The position numbers were made by a program, and so were the translations under genes. A stretch of DNA of 64,000 nt from Hypholoma sublateritium FD-334 SS-4 (lineage: Eukaryota > Basidiomycota > Agaricomycetes > Agaricales > Strophariaceae): NCBI GenBank assembly GCA_000827495.1, contig KN817518.1:1142405-1206404 (forward strand), in the 5' to 3' direction. This document shows positions 1 through 11,089 of the stretch, piece after piece (position 1 is the stretch's first letter; each line of letters opens with the position of its first letter). The notes beneath the pieces were generated by a model. It was not told the origin of the DNA, did no database searches, and saw only the letters and a program-made list of their open reading frames with translations.

Positions 1-266
1 TAGGCGTAGGAACAGTTGAAGACCAAGCGAGTTTGTGCATCGACTGTTATGAGATATCTATTTGGTCTGTGGGAACAGCTCATTCAATAATCGACACTTT
101 GGGCTTTCTTTGTACTGTCTGCGAAAGCGATGTCCAGATGCCCGTGAGCGGGACAGAGACAAATCAGAGAAGACATCCATGGAAGGATGTAGAAGGATAC
201 AGAAAAGCAATACGGATGTATCGCGCCCATTGTGCACAGCAAAACGCGCTCTAAATTGGATCTCGG

Positions 267-1529
267 CTACCGGTATTCTATCTGCACAGACTCGCTCGCA
301 GCTTTGCGCACCCGGTTCATGATCGCGAGCCCTTCGCGGTCCTCCTCGACCTCCTCTATGAGCATCATCTGCACGCCCGCCGTCTCCAGACTGAGCAGGC
401 CGTCGAACAGATTATGTGCGATGACCGCCGGGTCCGCGACGGAGCCCAGCGGGAACCGGTGCCACTCGACGCCCTCGACGCCCGCGATCGCGTCCCACAC
501 CTTCGACTCCGTGGGCGCCAGCACCCCGATCTTCACCGGCGCCGCGCGGTCCTTCTTCAGCGACTCGACGTACTCGCGGAACGCCGTCGGTGCGCCGCCA
601 CCGCCGCCGCCCGCCCGCGCGGGCAGCGTGCACAGCAGCACGACGGGCACCGCGGGCGAGTAGTGGCGGTACTTCATCCCGGGCGTCGTCGGCGCGTGCT
701 CCTGCGCCTCATCCGCATAGTCGCGCCGGTGCACCAGCACGCGCGGCACACTCCCGCCCTCCCCCATCCCCGCGCGCACCGCGCGCTCAAGGTCCTCGAC
801 GGTGACGCCCCCGGGGCGCAGCACGCGCAGGTGCCCGTCCGCGTGCAGCCCGTCGACGACCGTGCTCTCGAGGCCGACGCCGCACGCGCCGCCGTCGAGG
901 ATGAGCGGCACGCGCCCGGCGAGATCCCGCGCGACGTGCGCCGCGCGCGTGGGGCTCGGCTTGCCGGAGGTGTTCGCGCTAGGCGCGGCGAGCGGCGCGC
1001 CGGCGACGGCGATGAGCGCGCGCGCGACGGGGTGCGCGGGCATGCGGATCGCGACGGTGCCCTGCCCCGCGGTGATGATCGGCGGGACGACGCCCGCGTG
1101 CCGCGGGAAGAGCAGCGTCAGTGGCCCGGGCCAGAAGGCGGCGATGAGCGCCTCGTACGACGGCGGGATGGCGTAGTCCGGCGGGAGGAGCGCGCGCAGC
1201 ATCGCGAAGGAGGAGACGTGCACGATCAGCGGGTTGTCCGCGGGGCGGCCCTTGGTGGAGAAGATCTTCGCGGCGGCATTGGCGTCGAGGGCGAGCGCGC
1301 CGAGGCCGTAGACGGTCTCGGTGGGGAAGACGACGGTTTCGTGGCGGTCGACGAGGTGGTGTGCGGCGGTTTTCAGCGCGGCGAGGGTGTCTGGGCACGA
1401 GATCTGCGGCTCATCGGACGACGGGGGGAATGTTATGCTCGAAGGATCGCACTTCAGGATTCGGGTGGTGAATTCGGCGGAGGTGGACATATATCGCGCA
1501 TAGGTTTGACGAAGGCGCGAGAGGAACAT
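267..1529 (-). CDS. SUA5: Threonylcarbamoyl-AMP synthase (Sua5/YrdC family)
   Basis: A single-exon frame of 420 residues. It makes threonylcarbamoyl-AMP from threonine, bicarbonate and ATP, the first step of the t6A37 modification of ANN-decoding tRNAs. The YrdC fold covers about residues 45-240, with the family signature PTETVYGLGALALD near residue 68 followed by KGRPADNPL and the SANTSGKPSPT stretch. The C-terminal Sua5 domain follows from about 260, ending in the NLFDGLLSLE region typical of fungal Sua5. A glycine run (about residue 310) sits in that domain. The first Met starts an Arg-rich, acid-free leader (MFLSRLRQTYARYMSTS) that looks like a mitochondrial presequence. A second in-frame Met at residue 14 (position 1490) would give a cytosolic form. 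GC content is very high compared with neighbours, so long antisense open frames exist here. Very sure of the family. Confidence 0.95.
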   Translation of the reverse strand: MFLSRLRQTYARYMSTSAEFTTRILKCDPSSITFPPSSDEPQISCPDTLAALKTAAHHLVDRHETVVFPTETVYGLGALALDANAAAKIFSTKGRPADNPLIVHVSSFAMLRALLPPDYAIPPSYEALIAAFWPGPLTLLFPRHAGVVPPIITAGQGTVAIRMPAHPVARALIAVAGAPLAAPSANTSGKPSPTRAAHVARDLAGRVPLILDGGACGVGLESTVVDGLHADGHLRVLRPGGVTVEDLERAVRAGMGEGGSVPRVLVHRRDYADEAQEHAPTTPGMKYRHYSPAVPVVLLCTLPARAGGGGGGAPTAFREYVESLKKDRAAPVKIGVLAPTESKVWDAIAGVEGVEWHRFPLGSVADPAVIAHNLFDGLLSLETAGVQMMLIEEVEEDREGLAIMNRVRKAASESVQIEYR

Positions 1530-1751
1530 GACTCGGACAAATATGACTTCAACTTTTCTTCCGCCTTGTTGGGCTCTGTTTGCTGCATATAGCTGGCAGT
1601 CTGCGCTCGCAAACTATCTATACACCATCTACCACTACGCATACATATGGGATTGTATAGGGCAGTCCTGTGATTACCTGGCCCTAGAAAGCCCTGTGGC
1701 ACTAATTCGGTGGCGTGCCTTTTCCTCCGTGACCTGTTCCTCCAAGACCAG

Positions 1752-2169
1752 CTACTCCGGCTTGTATGCGATGGGCATGTCCAAGCCCACTCTGCGCGCA
1801 GTCGCCCTGACCCGCTCCTGGGACGTCAGATCGAAGGTGGGGTTGTATCGCTCAAGCAGGCGCTGTGGGCAGTGGTCCGTCATCAGCAGGGCGTGGCACG
1901 CAGACGACAGAAGCTGGCTTGACCTTGTGCTCGTGCTGGGACCGGATGAACAGGATGGCGTTCTCGTAGTCCTGCTTGGCCGCGGCGTTCTTGTCGTCTA
2001 TCTTTTCAGCAATGGCACGGAAGTGCGCGATGATGCCCGTGTTGACTTTCCTGGGCGGCGTGATCTGGCGGGGGGTCAGCGGGCGTTTACGGGTCGAGAG
2101 CGGGTGGCATACGGATTTGCGCAGTTCCCGCAGGAGCCCGCGGTAGAGGGTGGCTCGTTGTGTGGTCAT
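1752..2169 (-). CDS. FMC1: LYR-motif mitochondrial assembly protein, FMC1-like
   Basis: Two exons (2169-1924 and 1862-1752) joined across a 61-nt phase-0 intron give 118 residues. The N-terminus carries the LYR motif (TLYRGLLRELRK) at about residues 7-18. The C-terminal exon begins RLLERYNPTFDLT and continues to a helix ending in MPIAYKPE, the pattern of Fmc1, an LYR protein needed for assembly of the F1 ATP synthase in mitochondria at high temperature. The length matches small LYR proteins (100-150 residues). It is followed after about 220 nt by SUA5 on the same strand and is divergent to the RRM gene. The family call is firm; the FMC1 assignment rests on the spacing of the LYR motif and the RLLERYNP block, so another LYRM paralogue is possible. 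Confidence 0.8.
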
Positions 2170-2480
2170 GGGGGAGGGAGTTGTGCTCGTCGCGTCGAAC
2201 AGCGAGCTGACACGGCCGCGAAAATGCGGGGCACGTGTCCGGGCCGGCAGTTACTAGGCATCCCGCCACTTGGCTCCGCTTGCGCTTTCTTCGAGTCCGC
2301 TTGCACTTGTGACTGCATTGTTCGCTCGGCCAGCCTGCGGCCAAAGCAATTTCAGGGCGTGCCACATTTATATCCTTCCCACATTAGGCCGCCCGCTTTG
2401 GCCCAACTGCAGACTATATAACACACCGGCTGAACTTCTTCCATCGTTCATAACCCCCTAGCCCATCACATATTTCAGCT
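2170..2480. promoter_or_regulatory. Divergent promoter between FMC1 and the RRM gene
   Basis: The 311-nt gap separates two ATGs facing away from each other. A TATA-like TATATAA lies at 2415-2421, about 60 nt upstream of the RRM start. No comparably clear TATA is seen for FMC1. Confidence 0.5.
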
Positions 2481-3474
2481 ATGCGCATCTCTGGAAACAC
2501 TGAGAGCTTCCAGGAGCCCGTCGCCGGCCCGTCAAAGCGTACGGTAAGGTTTGGTGGCTCTTCTTGGCTATCTCGTAAACTGAAGGCTATGTTTAGAAGC
2601 GCGCGAAACACCGTGACGGCGCATCGACGGCGCCCAGCGCCATGCCCAAGCGCAAGCGCAGCTACCAGCAGCGAACGGCCGAGCAGGCAGCTGTCAACCA
2701 AGCGCAGAAGAAGGCGGAGAAGCAGAAGAAGACCCAGGAAATCAAGCAGGGCGCCACCCGCTCTGGGAAGCCCATCTTCGCGCATGTTTACGTCGGCAAC
2801 GTGAGTTCTTGCCCAGGCGCCGTGTGTCGCCGTGCACTGACCCCCGCCGCAGCTAGAGTCGACCATCACTGAGAAGAAGCTGCGCGACCACTTCAGGGGG
2901 TGCGGCGCCATCCGGCGCACGACGCTGCGCGTCAGCCGTGGGCAGGCGATCAACGTCGGCGTCGCCATCCCCGCGTCTGCGCGCACGACGCGCGATCGCA
3001 AGTACGCCACTGTCGAGTTCGATCATTACACGTCCACGATACCTGCGCTGAAGCTAAACGGCTCGGAGCTGGATGGATCCCGGATAGTCGTGCGTCCCCT
3101 TTCTCTCGATGCGTTTAGAGTGTGTGCTAAAACCCGCTTTTGCAGGTCGCGGCGGCGGCGGGTGATCTTCCCGAGGTGGCGGATATCGCGAGACGTGCGT
3201 ACGGCTGTCAGGTTCGCTCTGCCAATCTAACCGCGCTCTGCAGCCCACTTGCACAATATCCAGGTGCGGAATCAGCAAGCTAATCTCAAGGCCCGCTCCC
3301 CCGGCGCGGCCAGGACCCCAAAGTACGTGGACAACCGCAGAAACGCGGCAGCAGACTGACTGATGTTGAGTGTGTAGGCCGCTGGTGCGAAGCGACACCG
3401 TGCAGGACTTTAGCGATCCCAATGCTGATAAACACCGCGTCATGGGATATTCATTCGTCAAATGTGTTCAGTAG
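2481..3474 (+). CDS. Nuclear/nucleolar RRM-domain RNA-binding protein
   Basis: Six exons (2481-2543, 2597-2800, 2853-3089, 3146-3194, 3244-3322, 3378-3474) give 242 residues in one frame. A very basic Lys/Arg-rich N-terminus (KRAKHRDG, MPKRKRSYQQ, and a KKAEKQKKTQE coiled stretch) resembles a nucleolar localisation region. One RRM starts at about residue 80: RNP2-like HVYVGNLES, then KKLRDHF and RNP1-like KYATVEFDHY, with a ~20-residue insertion between the second strand and RNP1. The tail is short. The start at 2481 was chosen because splicing the first 53-nt intron joins an ATG-initiated exon in frame with the conserved part; an internal Met at 2642 is an alternative. It resembles ribosome-biogenesis RRM proteins such as Nop12/RBM34, but with a single RRM I cannot name it. 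Confidence 0.8.
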
Positions 3475-3772
3475 GAATGGCTGCTTAAAGGGACTTAGAG
3501 TACTGATACGGTGTACGATTGGATGTATTATTCTTATCTCATGTGAATGTATAACTGTGATGGGGAGCATATGTAAGGGTGACAGGCCCTCATCCTGCCG
3601 CTGCCGCTGCTTTCTTGCACTGCGCCAGCATCAGGCCCGCCAGTCGTCCCGTCTGCATGGAACTTGCCTAGTTACCTGCCCTCGTCCAGCAACGGTCAGT
3701 CCAGCGCACACGGGCCACCCGCTTACTAACCCGCCCCCAGCCTCTTTGTTGCCACCCGCGACATTCCCAGCC

Positions 3773-6700
3773 ATGGCCAGGAGCGCCGCCCTCAACCCAG
3801 CCTCCATGCCCTTCTTCCCGGGCGGTCTCCGTGGCGGCGACGACGACCGCGGTCCCTTCGCCTACCACGACCAGGACCGCACCTCGTCCTCCTCGGACTA
3901 CCGCTCAGTCAAGTCCTCCCCGAGCCCGCCCCAGCCCCGTGTCCAGGACGCGCGCCACCAGCCATCGCCCGCCCCGCGCGAGTCGCCGACCATGCGCCTG
4001 CCCGACGCAGCGAAGCCGTTCCAGCTCGTCGAGACGCGGCCGGGCACGCGCGAGGGCAGCCTGCGCAATGTGCTCGGGACACTGGCGGAGAGCGAGGACC
4101 CCCACGCCGCCGACGACGATGAGGCGTTTGGCAGCGGGCACCAGACACCCGCGGCGTCGGCGGCGTCGTTTTTCGCCCTGCGCCAGCAGCAGCAGCACGA
4201 CCAGCAGACAATCGAGCGCTTCCCCGCCGCGGCGTATGCGCTGGGCGGCAGCGCAGGCGGGGCGTCGATCTCTGGGGCGTCGTTCACGTCCTCATCGCCT
4301 GTCTCTTCGCAGGACTCGCACAGCCGGATGACCTCATCTGTGGACCTGCAGGCCACGAATTTCGAGGCGCAGCTCAAGGCGTCGCCCATTTTCAGGGAGA
4401 CTATGGATCGCCTGCTCGTCTGCGAATACACGACGCGCGAGATACAGCGCGAGCTCGGGGACATCAGTCGCAAAGTCAACGTGCTCGTCGACCGCGCGCT
4501 TGGAATCAATGCCAACGGAAATGCCCACCCGGAATTCCAGGACCCGTTTTCCACCAACGGGCATGTCTCCAGCTTGAACAAGCCGCGGCCCTCCATGGGC
4601 AACATCGCCCCCAATCAAGCTGCCAACGCCGATGACATCACCTCCATCGCCCAGCGCCTCAACACGCTGACCTCGTCCGTCGGCCAGCTTCTTGCGCTCC
4701 AGACCCAGCAGATGCACCATGCGGCCGTCCCAGAAGGGCGCAACTCAATCATAAGCATGAACCCGGCTTCTCCTATGGACGTCGCGCCGAACCAACGGAT
4801 CTCGCCGCCAGGCATGGCGTCTGCGGCCTCCATCGGCCACGGCCTGCCCAGCCGCCCGGACCTGCGCGCCGCCCCGCGCCCGCTCAATTCGTTCATGCGC
4901 AACCAGTCGTGGTCGCCCGGCAACTTGGACCTCAACAGGCGGCCGTCCGAGCCAAACCTCGGGCGTCCCAATATCGGCGGCGATAAACGCCGTGCGTCGG
5001 GGGTAAGTCGCGTCCTGGTATCTGGAAGCTTTTTTCTGAGCATGCTGCAGGTCCTTCCCGATACCCAGGGTGATAACTGGGCGGGATCATCGCGCGAGAG
5101 CGGGCCTATGATCTCGAAGTGGGAGCAGCTCGCTCTCGCCCCTGAGCTTCTGCGGTCCTTGGGCAAATTTGGGTGCGTATAACTGGTATATAATTCCTGC
5201 TGATGTCGCTGATGATGAGGATATGCTAGGGTTGGCCCGCCGAATAAGATCCAGCAGCGCGCTCTTCCGTTCCTTCTTAGAGGCGCGGATATCATCGCTC
5301 AAGCGCCCCCTACTCAGGAGCGCATCGCAGCGTATGTTATCCCTGCCATCCAGGTCGCGGTGACCAACATAGGAGCACGCCCAAACCGCGGCCCGATCGT
5401 CATCATGCTGTCGACCACCGTTGACCAGGCGAACCAGGCGCACCGCATGATCCGCGACCTCGGCGGCCCCATCGGCGTGCGTTCCGCGCTGGGCACCGGC
5501 ACCTCGACGAGCGGGCCCGACTTCGCGCAGGAGCTCCGCCTCCTCCAGCAGAACATGCCGCACATCATCTGCGGCACGCCGCAGAAGCTGCACGCGCTCT
5601 TCACCGCGCCGGGCGGCCTCGCGGGCAGCGAGGTGCGCTTCCTCGTCCTCGACGAGGTCGACCAGCTCATCGCGCGCAACCTGCACGAGTTCGTGTTCAA
5701 CATTGTGAAATTGCTCCCTGCGCCGCGCTCGCGCCCGCTCTCCAGCACCCTGCCGAACCTCGCGAGCCCGCTGCCCATCGCTCCCCCCGCGACGACGTTC
5801 ACCTCGCCCTTCGAGCCCGGCAACCCCGTCATCCCCGCGCTCCCCTCCGCGTCCTCCGCCGGGCGGCGCTTCTCCACGACGGCGTCGCCCGGCCCCGGCC
5901 CGAGCATAGGCGCCGGCGAGCCGGGCACGCCGATGACCGCGCAGGGCGGCGTCGTCGAGCGGCAGACGGCGCTCTTCTCGAACACCGTCCCGCAGGACGT
6001 GCTCAACCTCGCGACGGCGATCCACCTGCGCGAGCCCGTGCGCGTGCTCGTGCGGCGCGACGGCGGCGTCGCAGGCGGGCCCGAGGCGGGGCAGGGCGGC
6101 GCGCGCGGGCTGCGCCAGTACTACCTGTACCTCGCGTTCACCGCGGGCGGGCGCTCGGACCCGCTCGCGGCGACGGCGGGCGGCGGGCTCGGCATCATCG
6201 GCTCGGGGCGCAGCGCGTCGAGCGCGGAGACGACGCAGGCGCGCGAGTGGAAGCTCGATGCGCTCGCGGATATCTTTGAGGACGTCGAGGTCGCGCAGGC
6301 GATTGTCCATGTTGGCGGGATGACGGCGCTCGACTCGGTCGTGTACAAACTCGCTAGCCGCGGCTTGGAGGCGATCGGTCTTGTGAGTTTCTTCTGGGCC
6401 GCGCTTTGGTATCATCTCACTGTTCTCCCATAGCACGGCGACATGAACTCGGTTTCCAAGCTCGCTGCCCTGAACAAGTTCAGGAATCCGCCCTCCGTTG
6501 GGCTGAGGCAGCCCGCCACTAGAGTCCTAGTGATCTACGACGTCCAGCTCAAGGGAAACGAGTCCCCGCATGTCCCTCTCGTCATCAACTACGGTACGCC
6601 CCCTATCAATTTGCGCAGTACCAGCCCTCACCCGGGTTTTGTTTCGTAGATCTTCCCAAAGCCGTCGAAGAGTATTCTCATCGGTCGGTTATCTCTATTC

Positions 6701-7014
6701 AGATTTGGGGATACCTCCTATTTACCTGCTTGTCCCATCCAGTGTATCCTCTGCCATCGCTTCCAACTATTCGCGGGCCGGCGTAGTGGTCAATTTTGTC
6801 ACCGCAACAGGCGGGGACGTCGAAATGCTTCGATCTATAGAATGTTTTTACAAGTACGCCTCCCCAGCTCCGCATAAATAAGCGCTGACTCATTTTTTTC
6901 CTCGGACACAGAATCAAATGCGTAAGCTTTACCCTGCTCTGTCATCTTTCGTTGACTAAGTCCTGCTTTTTCTTCTAGCCTGAAGTGCCCATGACTCTCC
7001 GTGACATTGTCTAA
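3773..7014 (+). CDS. eIF4A-derived pseudo-helicase with long disordered N-terminus
   Basis: Eight exons (3773-5002, 5051-5172, 5230-6382, 6434-6593, 6650-6683, 6743-6853, 6912-6921, 6979-7014) give 951 residues. Residues 1-410 are Ser/Pro/Gln-rich and disordered, with one conserved-looking helix (SPIFRETMDRLLVCEY). From about 430 the protein aligns end to end with eIF4A: KIQQRALPFLLRGADIIAQ, PHIICGTP, VLDEVDQLI, DPVRILVKKD-like REPVRVLVRRDG, EWKLDALADIF, LHGDMNSVSK, VINYDLP, VNFVTA, SIECFYK and MTLRDIV. Catalytic motifs are ruined: Walker A reads APPTQERI instead of AxxGxGKT, Ia is STTVDQA, III is SNT for SAT, V is YDVQLKGNE for TDxxARGxD, VI is HRVSSAIAS for HRIGRxGR; only a DEVD remains of DEAD. 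A ~90-residue Ser/Pro insert separates motif II from motif III. Inferred role: regulatory translation or RNA-binding scaffold without helicase activity. Confidence 0.85.
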
Positions 7015-7256
7015 ATAACGAGCTAACAAGTCCTTGTATCCTTACTGCGCATATCGTGTCTCCATGTCGTCTCTTGTTTCTTGCTAAACCGCACCATCCA
7101 TCTCGTGGTTATACCCTACGTAGCACCCCCCACACGGCTCTATATTCCCAAATGTTTCTCTACTCTTTTTGTTTCGTGTAGTCATTCCCATCTCGTACAC
7201 AACTGTATAAGCAAGTTCCATTTTCGTATTTTTAGTTATTGACAGCCGGAGATTGT

Positions 7257-10200
7257 CTAATCTAAACTCAATCTCACTTTTAGGATTCTCACTGTACCAT
7301 CTTCACTGCACGTTGCTAATTCATTATGGCCACCTGTAGGCCGCCAGCACATTCGATGGATGTGATCAACATGTGCCAGCCTTGAGCCTATAGTTTCTCG
7401 CTCCTTCCATGCGGCCGGGGCCGTGGATGAACCAGAGTATACAACAATTTCTCCGCTCTCCAGGCCGATCGCCAGTGTTCTGCGGAATCACATTAGGCAG
7501 GCGTCTTGACACGGCTGACAGTTGAAACCTACCTGATTCCGTTTTCTTCTGGAGAAAATGCCAACGCAGTGGCTGCTTGCGAAAGCTTGATTGTATTGAT
7601 ACATTTCCAGCTATCCTGGACCTTTTGCCACAATTTGACCTATCATTCCGAGTCAGATAAGAAGTGTGGAAGTTTGTGTGAAACTGACTGTTTTGTCGCG
7701 CGAGGCGGTTGCAAAAATATCCCCTTCTGCGGACCATGCACAATCCCAGATGATGCGCCCATGCGACTTGTCTGCCGCAACTGGCTCATATCCTATAACA
7801 TCGATTAATTGTCTAGTGGAAACGAAGCTAACGAGTGTTGCGCTCACCTGCGTCATTTCGCAGCTCAAACAGTCTCCATGTTCGATCTCTTGATACAGTC
7901 AAAATGTGACGATCGTTGGGGCTGAATGCCACTCGAGTCACTGTGAGGATATGGCCTTGCAACGGCTGTCCAACAGGTTTGTACGTCTCGGTATCATAGA
8001 CACGAACTACGGCATGCTCTGCATTCGTTGATTTGCAGGCTGTGGCAATGAGTCTTCGTGAATTAGATATACCCAGCGTGATTGACTACAGAAAATGTGT
8101 TTAGGTGGTGCATTCGTTTCAGTGGAAAAAGAAGCCATTACCTCGTAGCCATGCCCAAACACTTTCTCGATTTCAGGCCACAGCGTGATAGACGCGAGTT
8201 CACTGTCAAATGGTCGCCTTGAAAGATCGGTTTCTCCGATAAGACTTTGAGGTCCTATAAAGCAAATTAAATATCTACATTCGTGCGAGGCGAAACCTAC
8301 AACTCACCATCGTTGACGGCCTTGTTTGACAGTCCGAGAGGAGGTACGTTTGCACCCACAGGCCTTTCGTGCTACAATGCGTCAATACCAAAGGCAAGTA
8401 AAACATATTGAAATTTCGCTTACTTCCTTCTGGTCAAACTGTGCAACTCCCAACGTTTCCGCTAGCTCCACGAAAGTCCGAGGAGCGTCAAATACGCGCA
8501 GGACTTTTTCGTCTGCGATACTAGCAAACCTAAGGGCATTTATGAAAACAACGTTCAATAGGTCATATCCATGGACTTGTGGCCGAGCGATCTCATGCCA
8601 CGATGCTGGAGAGCCTGCTTTTGCGCAGACAGGCCCATGTATGCGCGTAGTTTGGTCTAGGCTACAGGATTCTAGTCAGTTTTTGCGTAGTCGTGTTTGA
8701 GCCCCACGTACCCAGTCGAAATGAGATATTTTCCATCAGGGCTCCAATCTAGGCCCTTGACAGGGCCATTATGCCCAGTGACAGCACCGTGCTCGATCCA
8801 AGTCTCCTCTACAATTTCGCCTGATGGATTTGTGGAGACCCATCGTCTCCAACCCCCAGCCCATCCCCAGGCCAGGGCTTCCGTCCCGTTTCGTGCCCAT
8901 AGACCGCCGACAAAGCCCCCCAGTCTTTGGCCTCCAACGTCCCCGAAACGTTGTCTATTGATCCAGATCGAAGACGACTCATCGGTGGAGGTATCGAAAA
9001 CATTTGAAGGAGACCAAAGGATAAGTGACGAGTCCGTGGATGTTGACATCAAAGTTGGTGTCGAGGTGTTATTTGGACGCCAAAAGAGAGAAGTGATCCC
9101 GGCTTCATGACCTACAAGAAGGGCATCAAAAGTTATAGAAAACTGTTGACTGCTTAAAACCGTTAGGCTATGCAAAAGCGAGTGATTAGATACGCCGAAA
9201 ATACCTGTCTGTGCCAGTCTTCACGGTAATGATGTGATGTTTTAACGAAATTTGCTTCCCGCCTTCTTCGTTCTCGCCAATATCGCCTAGTGTGGCTTCG
9301 AAATTATCAAGCAGTTCATCAATAGCCTCAGGAGGGACGTCGCATTTAGAAGAGCTAACTTCTTTCTTCCAGTGATCTATATTCCACAACCGAATGGTCG
9401 AATCTTGAGAACCGGATGCGAGTACCAGCGGAGAGTCGTGCGTTTCCGGTTGTTTAAATGCAAGACTTCGAACCCAGTCTTCGTGGCCCGCCAAAGTTGC
9501 AGAATGTACAAACTAGTAAAGTGTTGGAATCGGACGGGAGCGCGAAGATGAAAAAGGGCGTACTTTGTCTTCAGAGCATATCCATAGTTGCAGTAAAGTA
9601 TCAGTCCCAGAGATGGCTAAAAGTAATACTATGGAAGTTGTGAGTCAAAGTAAACATGGGTAGCGAGGATCTTCTTTACCATTGCTTTGTGGCAAGAATG
9701 TGAGAGCAGATGCAAGCGGAAATTTCCCCTTCAGAGAGATGGACTGCAGTTCTATGAGATCATCTAAAAAGAGCCTCAAAAATCGGGATAAATGATATGA
9801 TGCAACCAAAGCACACCTTTCTCTCCTTCCTCTCCAAATTTCCAAATTTTGACGGATGAGTCGGAGGAGCCAGTCACAATTTTGTCGCCTTGAACGCAAA
9901 GGGTTGATATCGATTTTGGATGGGCTTGGATGGTGAAACTATTTTCCCACTATAAATTCGAGATGGAATTGGTGTCATCCATCGTGAAAGTGAAAGCCTT
10001 GCCTGCCTGAATTGTTCCCCTCCTCCAGATGTGCAAAACGCCAGTGTCACTTGCAGAGAGCAAGATGTTCTGCGCTAAGAAACGAACGCAAGTGATTAAG
10101 CCTTGGGTTCCAGGAAGAATTTCCGAGACCCCGACGTCATCCAAATTCTGATATATAGATATTAATTTTTCTCGTCACTAGGATATGATTTGCCTCACTT

Positions 10201-10324
10201 CGAGATCCCATAGCGTTATCAAACTGGATGAGCCGAACGCAATGAGCGACGATGAAGGTGACACATCCCCGACTTGACTGAACCGATTGCTGGACGCCGC
10301 GGCATAAACAAGGCTAGTCGACAT
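7257..10324 (-). CDS. ELP2: Elongator complex subunit 2 (WD40 protein)
   Basis: A multi-intron gene encoding a two-propeller WD40 protein. Elp2 is the scaffold subunit of Elongator, which installs cm5/mcm5 groups on U34 of tRNAs. The start at 10324 ([19 protein letters not shown]) fits the Elp2 N-terminus. Diagnostic blocks, in order, are: [12 protein letters not shown] with [11 protein letters not shown] (9494-9360), [15 protein letters not shown] (about 9110), [27 protein letters not shown] (about 8800-8720), [21 protein letters not shown] (about 7760-7690), and a final repeat [17 protein letters not shown] followed by [16 protein letters not shown] to a stop at 7257. Exon borders were not all solved; frames change at about ten short introns. 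No break was seen. It is divergent to the phosphopantetheinyl transferase gene, 255 nt away. Confidence is high in identity, lower in exact exons. Confidence 0.9.
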
Positions 10325-10579
10325 TCAAAAAGCAAGATGCAGAAAGTTTGAGATCGTCCTTATTTTCGTGACTCCAGAGGATGCCTGTGAGTGATTGGAG
10401 TATTGGCCAATGATAAAAAGACGCGCTTTGGCCGCGGTATTGATCTCCGTGATCGTTATATTTACTTTCACCCCCCGAACCAAACTTGACATTGTCGTCG
10501 AGCGTGAAGTTTGAACCAAATCGCAATCGTGACCGGTTGACCTTGCTAACATTTTAAACCTGACTCCAGGTCGATTCAG

Positions 10580-11089
10580 ATGCCAATCCTTGGAATAGGC
10601 GTCGATCTTGTCCATGTCCCTCGCATAGTATCTTTGCTTTCGCGAAGAACGCCTGAGAAATTTGCAGCCAAAATACTCAGTCCACAGGAATATCAGCAAT
10701 GGCAAGACATAGATGCCTCAAATCCACAGCGGGTTCGCTTCTTGGCAGTCAGGTAGGAGCCTCGCACTCCTTTTCGAAACACATGTTGACATACCTGTAG
10801 ATGGTGCGTGAAGGAATCGGCATATAAAGCCATGTATCCTATTGTCCGTCCTACTTGGAAGGAAATCACATACAGCAGCTTCGGATCCGCAGGACAAAAG
10901 CCGCGTATCGAATATCATCCCATTTCTCCTGATCTTGCCAAAAAGATTGGGCAAAAGCATGTATCTGTGAGTCACGATGGCGACTATGTATACTCTACCG
11001 TTTTAATTGAAGGTACCTTTTTTTTACACACAACCTCATTGGTTCTCGCTGATATCGATTCTCTAAGAACCTATACACATCGAAATTGA
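10580..11089 (+). CDS. Holo-ACP synthase (AcpS-type 4'-phosphopantetheinyl transferase)
   Basis: Exon 1 is 10580-10752 and exon 2 starts at 10801 after a 48-nt intron. The protein transfers phosphopantetheine from CoA to a Ser of acyl carrier protein, probably the mitochondrial ACP as for S. pombe Ppt2. The Mg2+/CoA-binding motif GIGVDLVHVPRI is at residues 4-15, and the second signature WCVKESAYKAMYP at about 58-70, with VSHDGDYVYSTVLIE near the end. The 3' end is unresolved. Reading straight on gives a stop at 11089 and 153 residues, the usual AcpS size. A good GT..AG intron from 11013 to 11112 would instead add a hydrophobic tail up to a stop near 11432 (234 residues). I prefer the shorter form on length grounds. 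Confidence 0.85.

Noticed and set aside
414..1592. 392-codon open frame on the + strand across SUA5
   Set aside because: It is Arg/Pro/Gly-rich and exactly antisense to a well-supported GC-rich gene; it is a composition shadow.
2414..3010. 198-codon minus-strand frame over the RRM gene
   Set aside because: Antisense of a gene whose six exons splice in frame to an RRM; no signature of its own.
5087..6436. 449-codon minus-strand open frame over the eIF4A-like gene
   Set aside because: Arg/Glu-rich reading opposite a GC-rich real exon, without any family signature.
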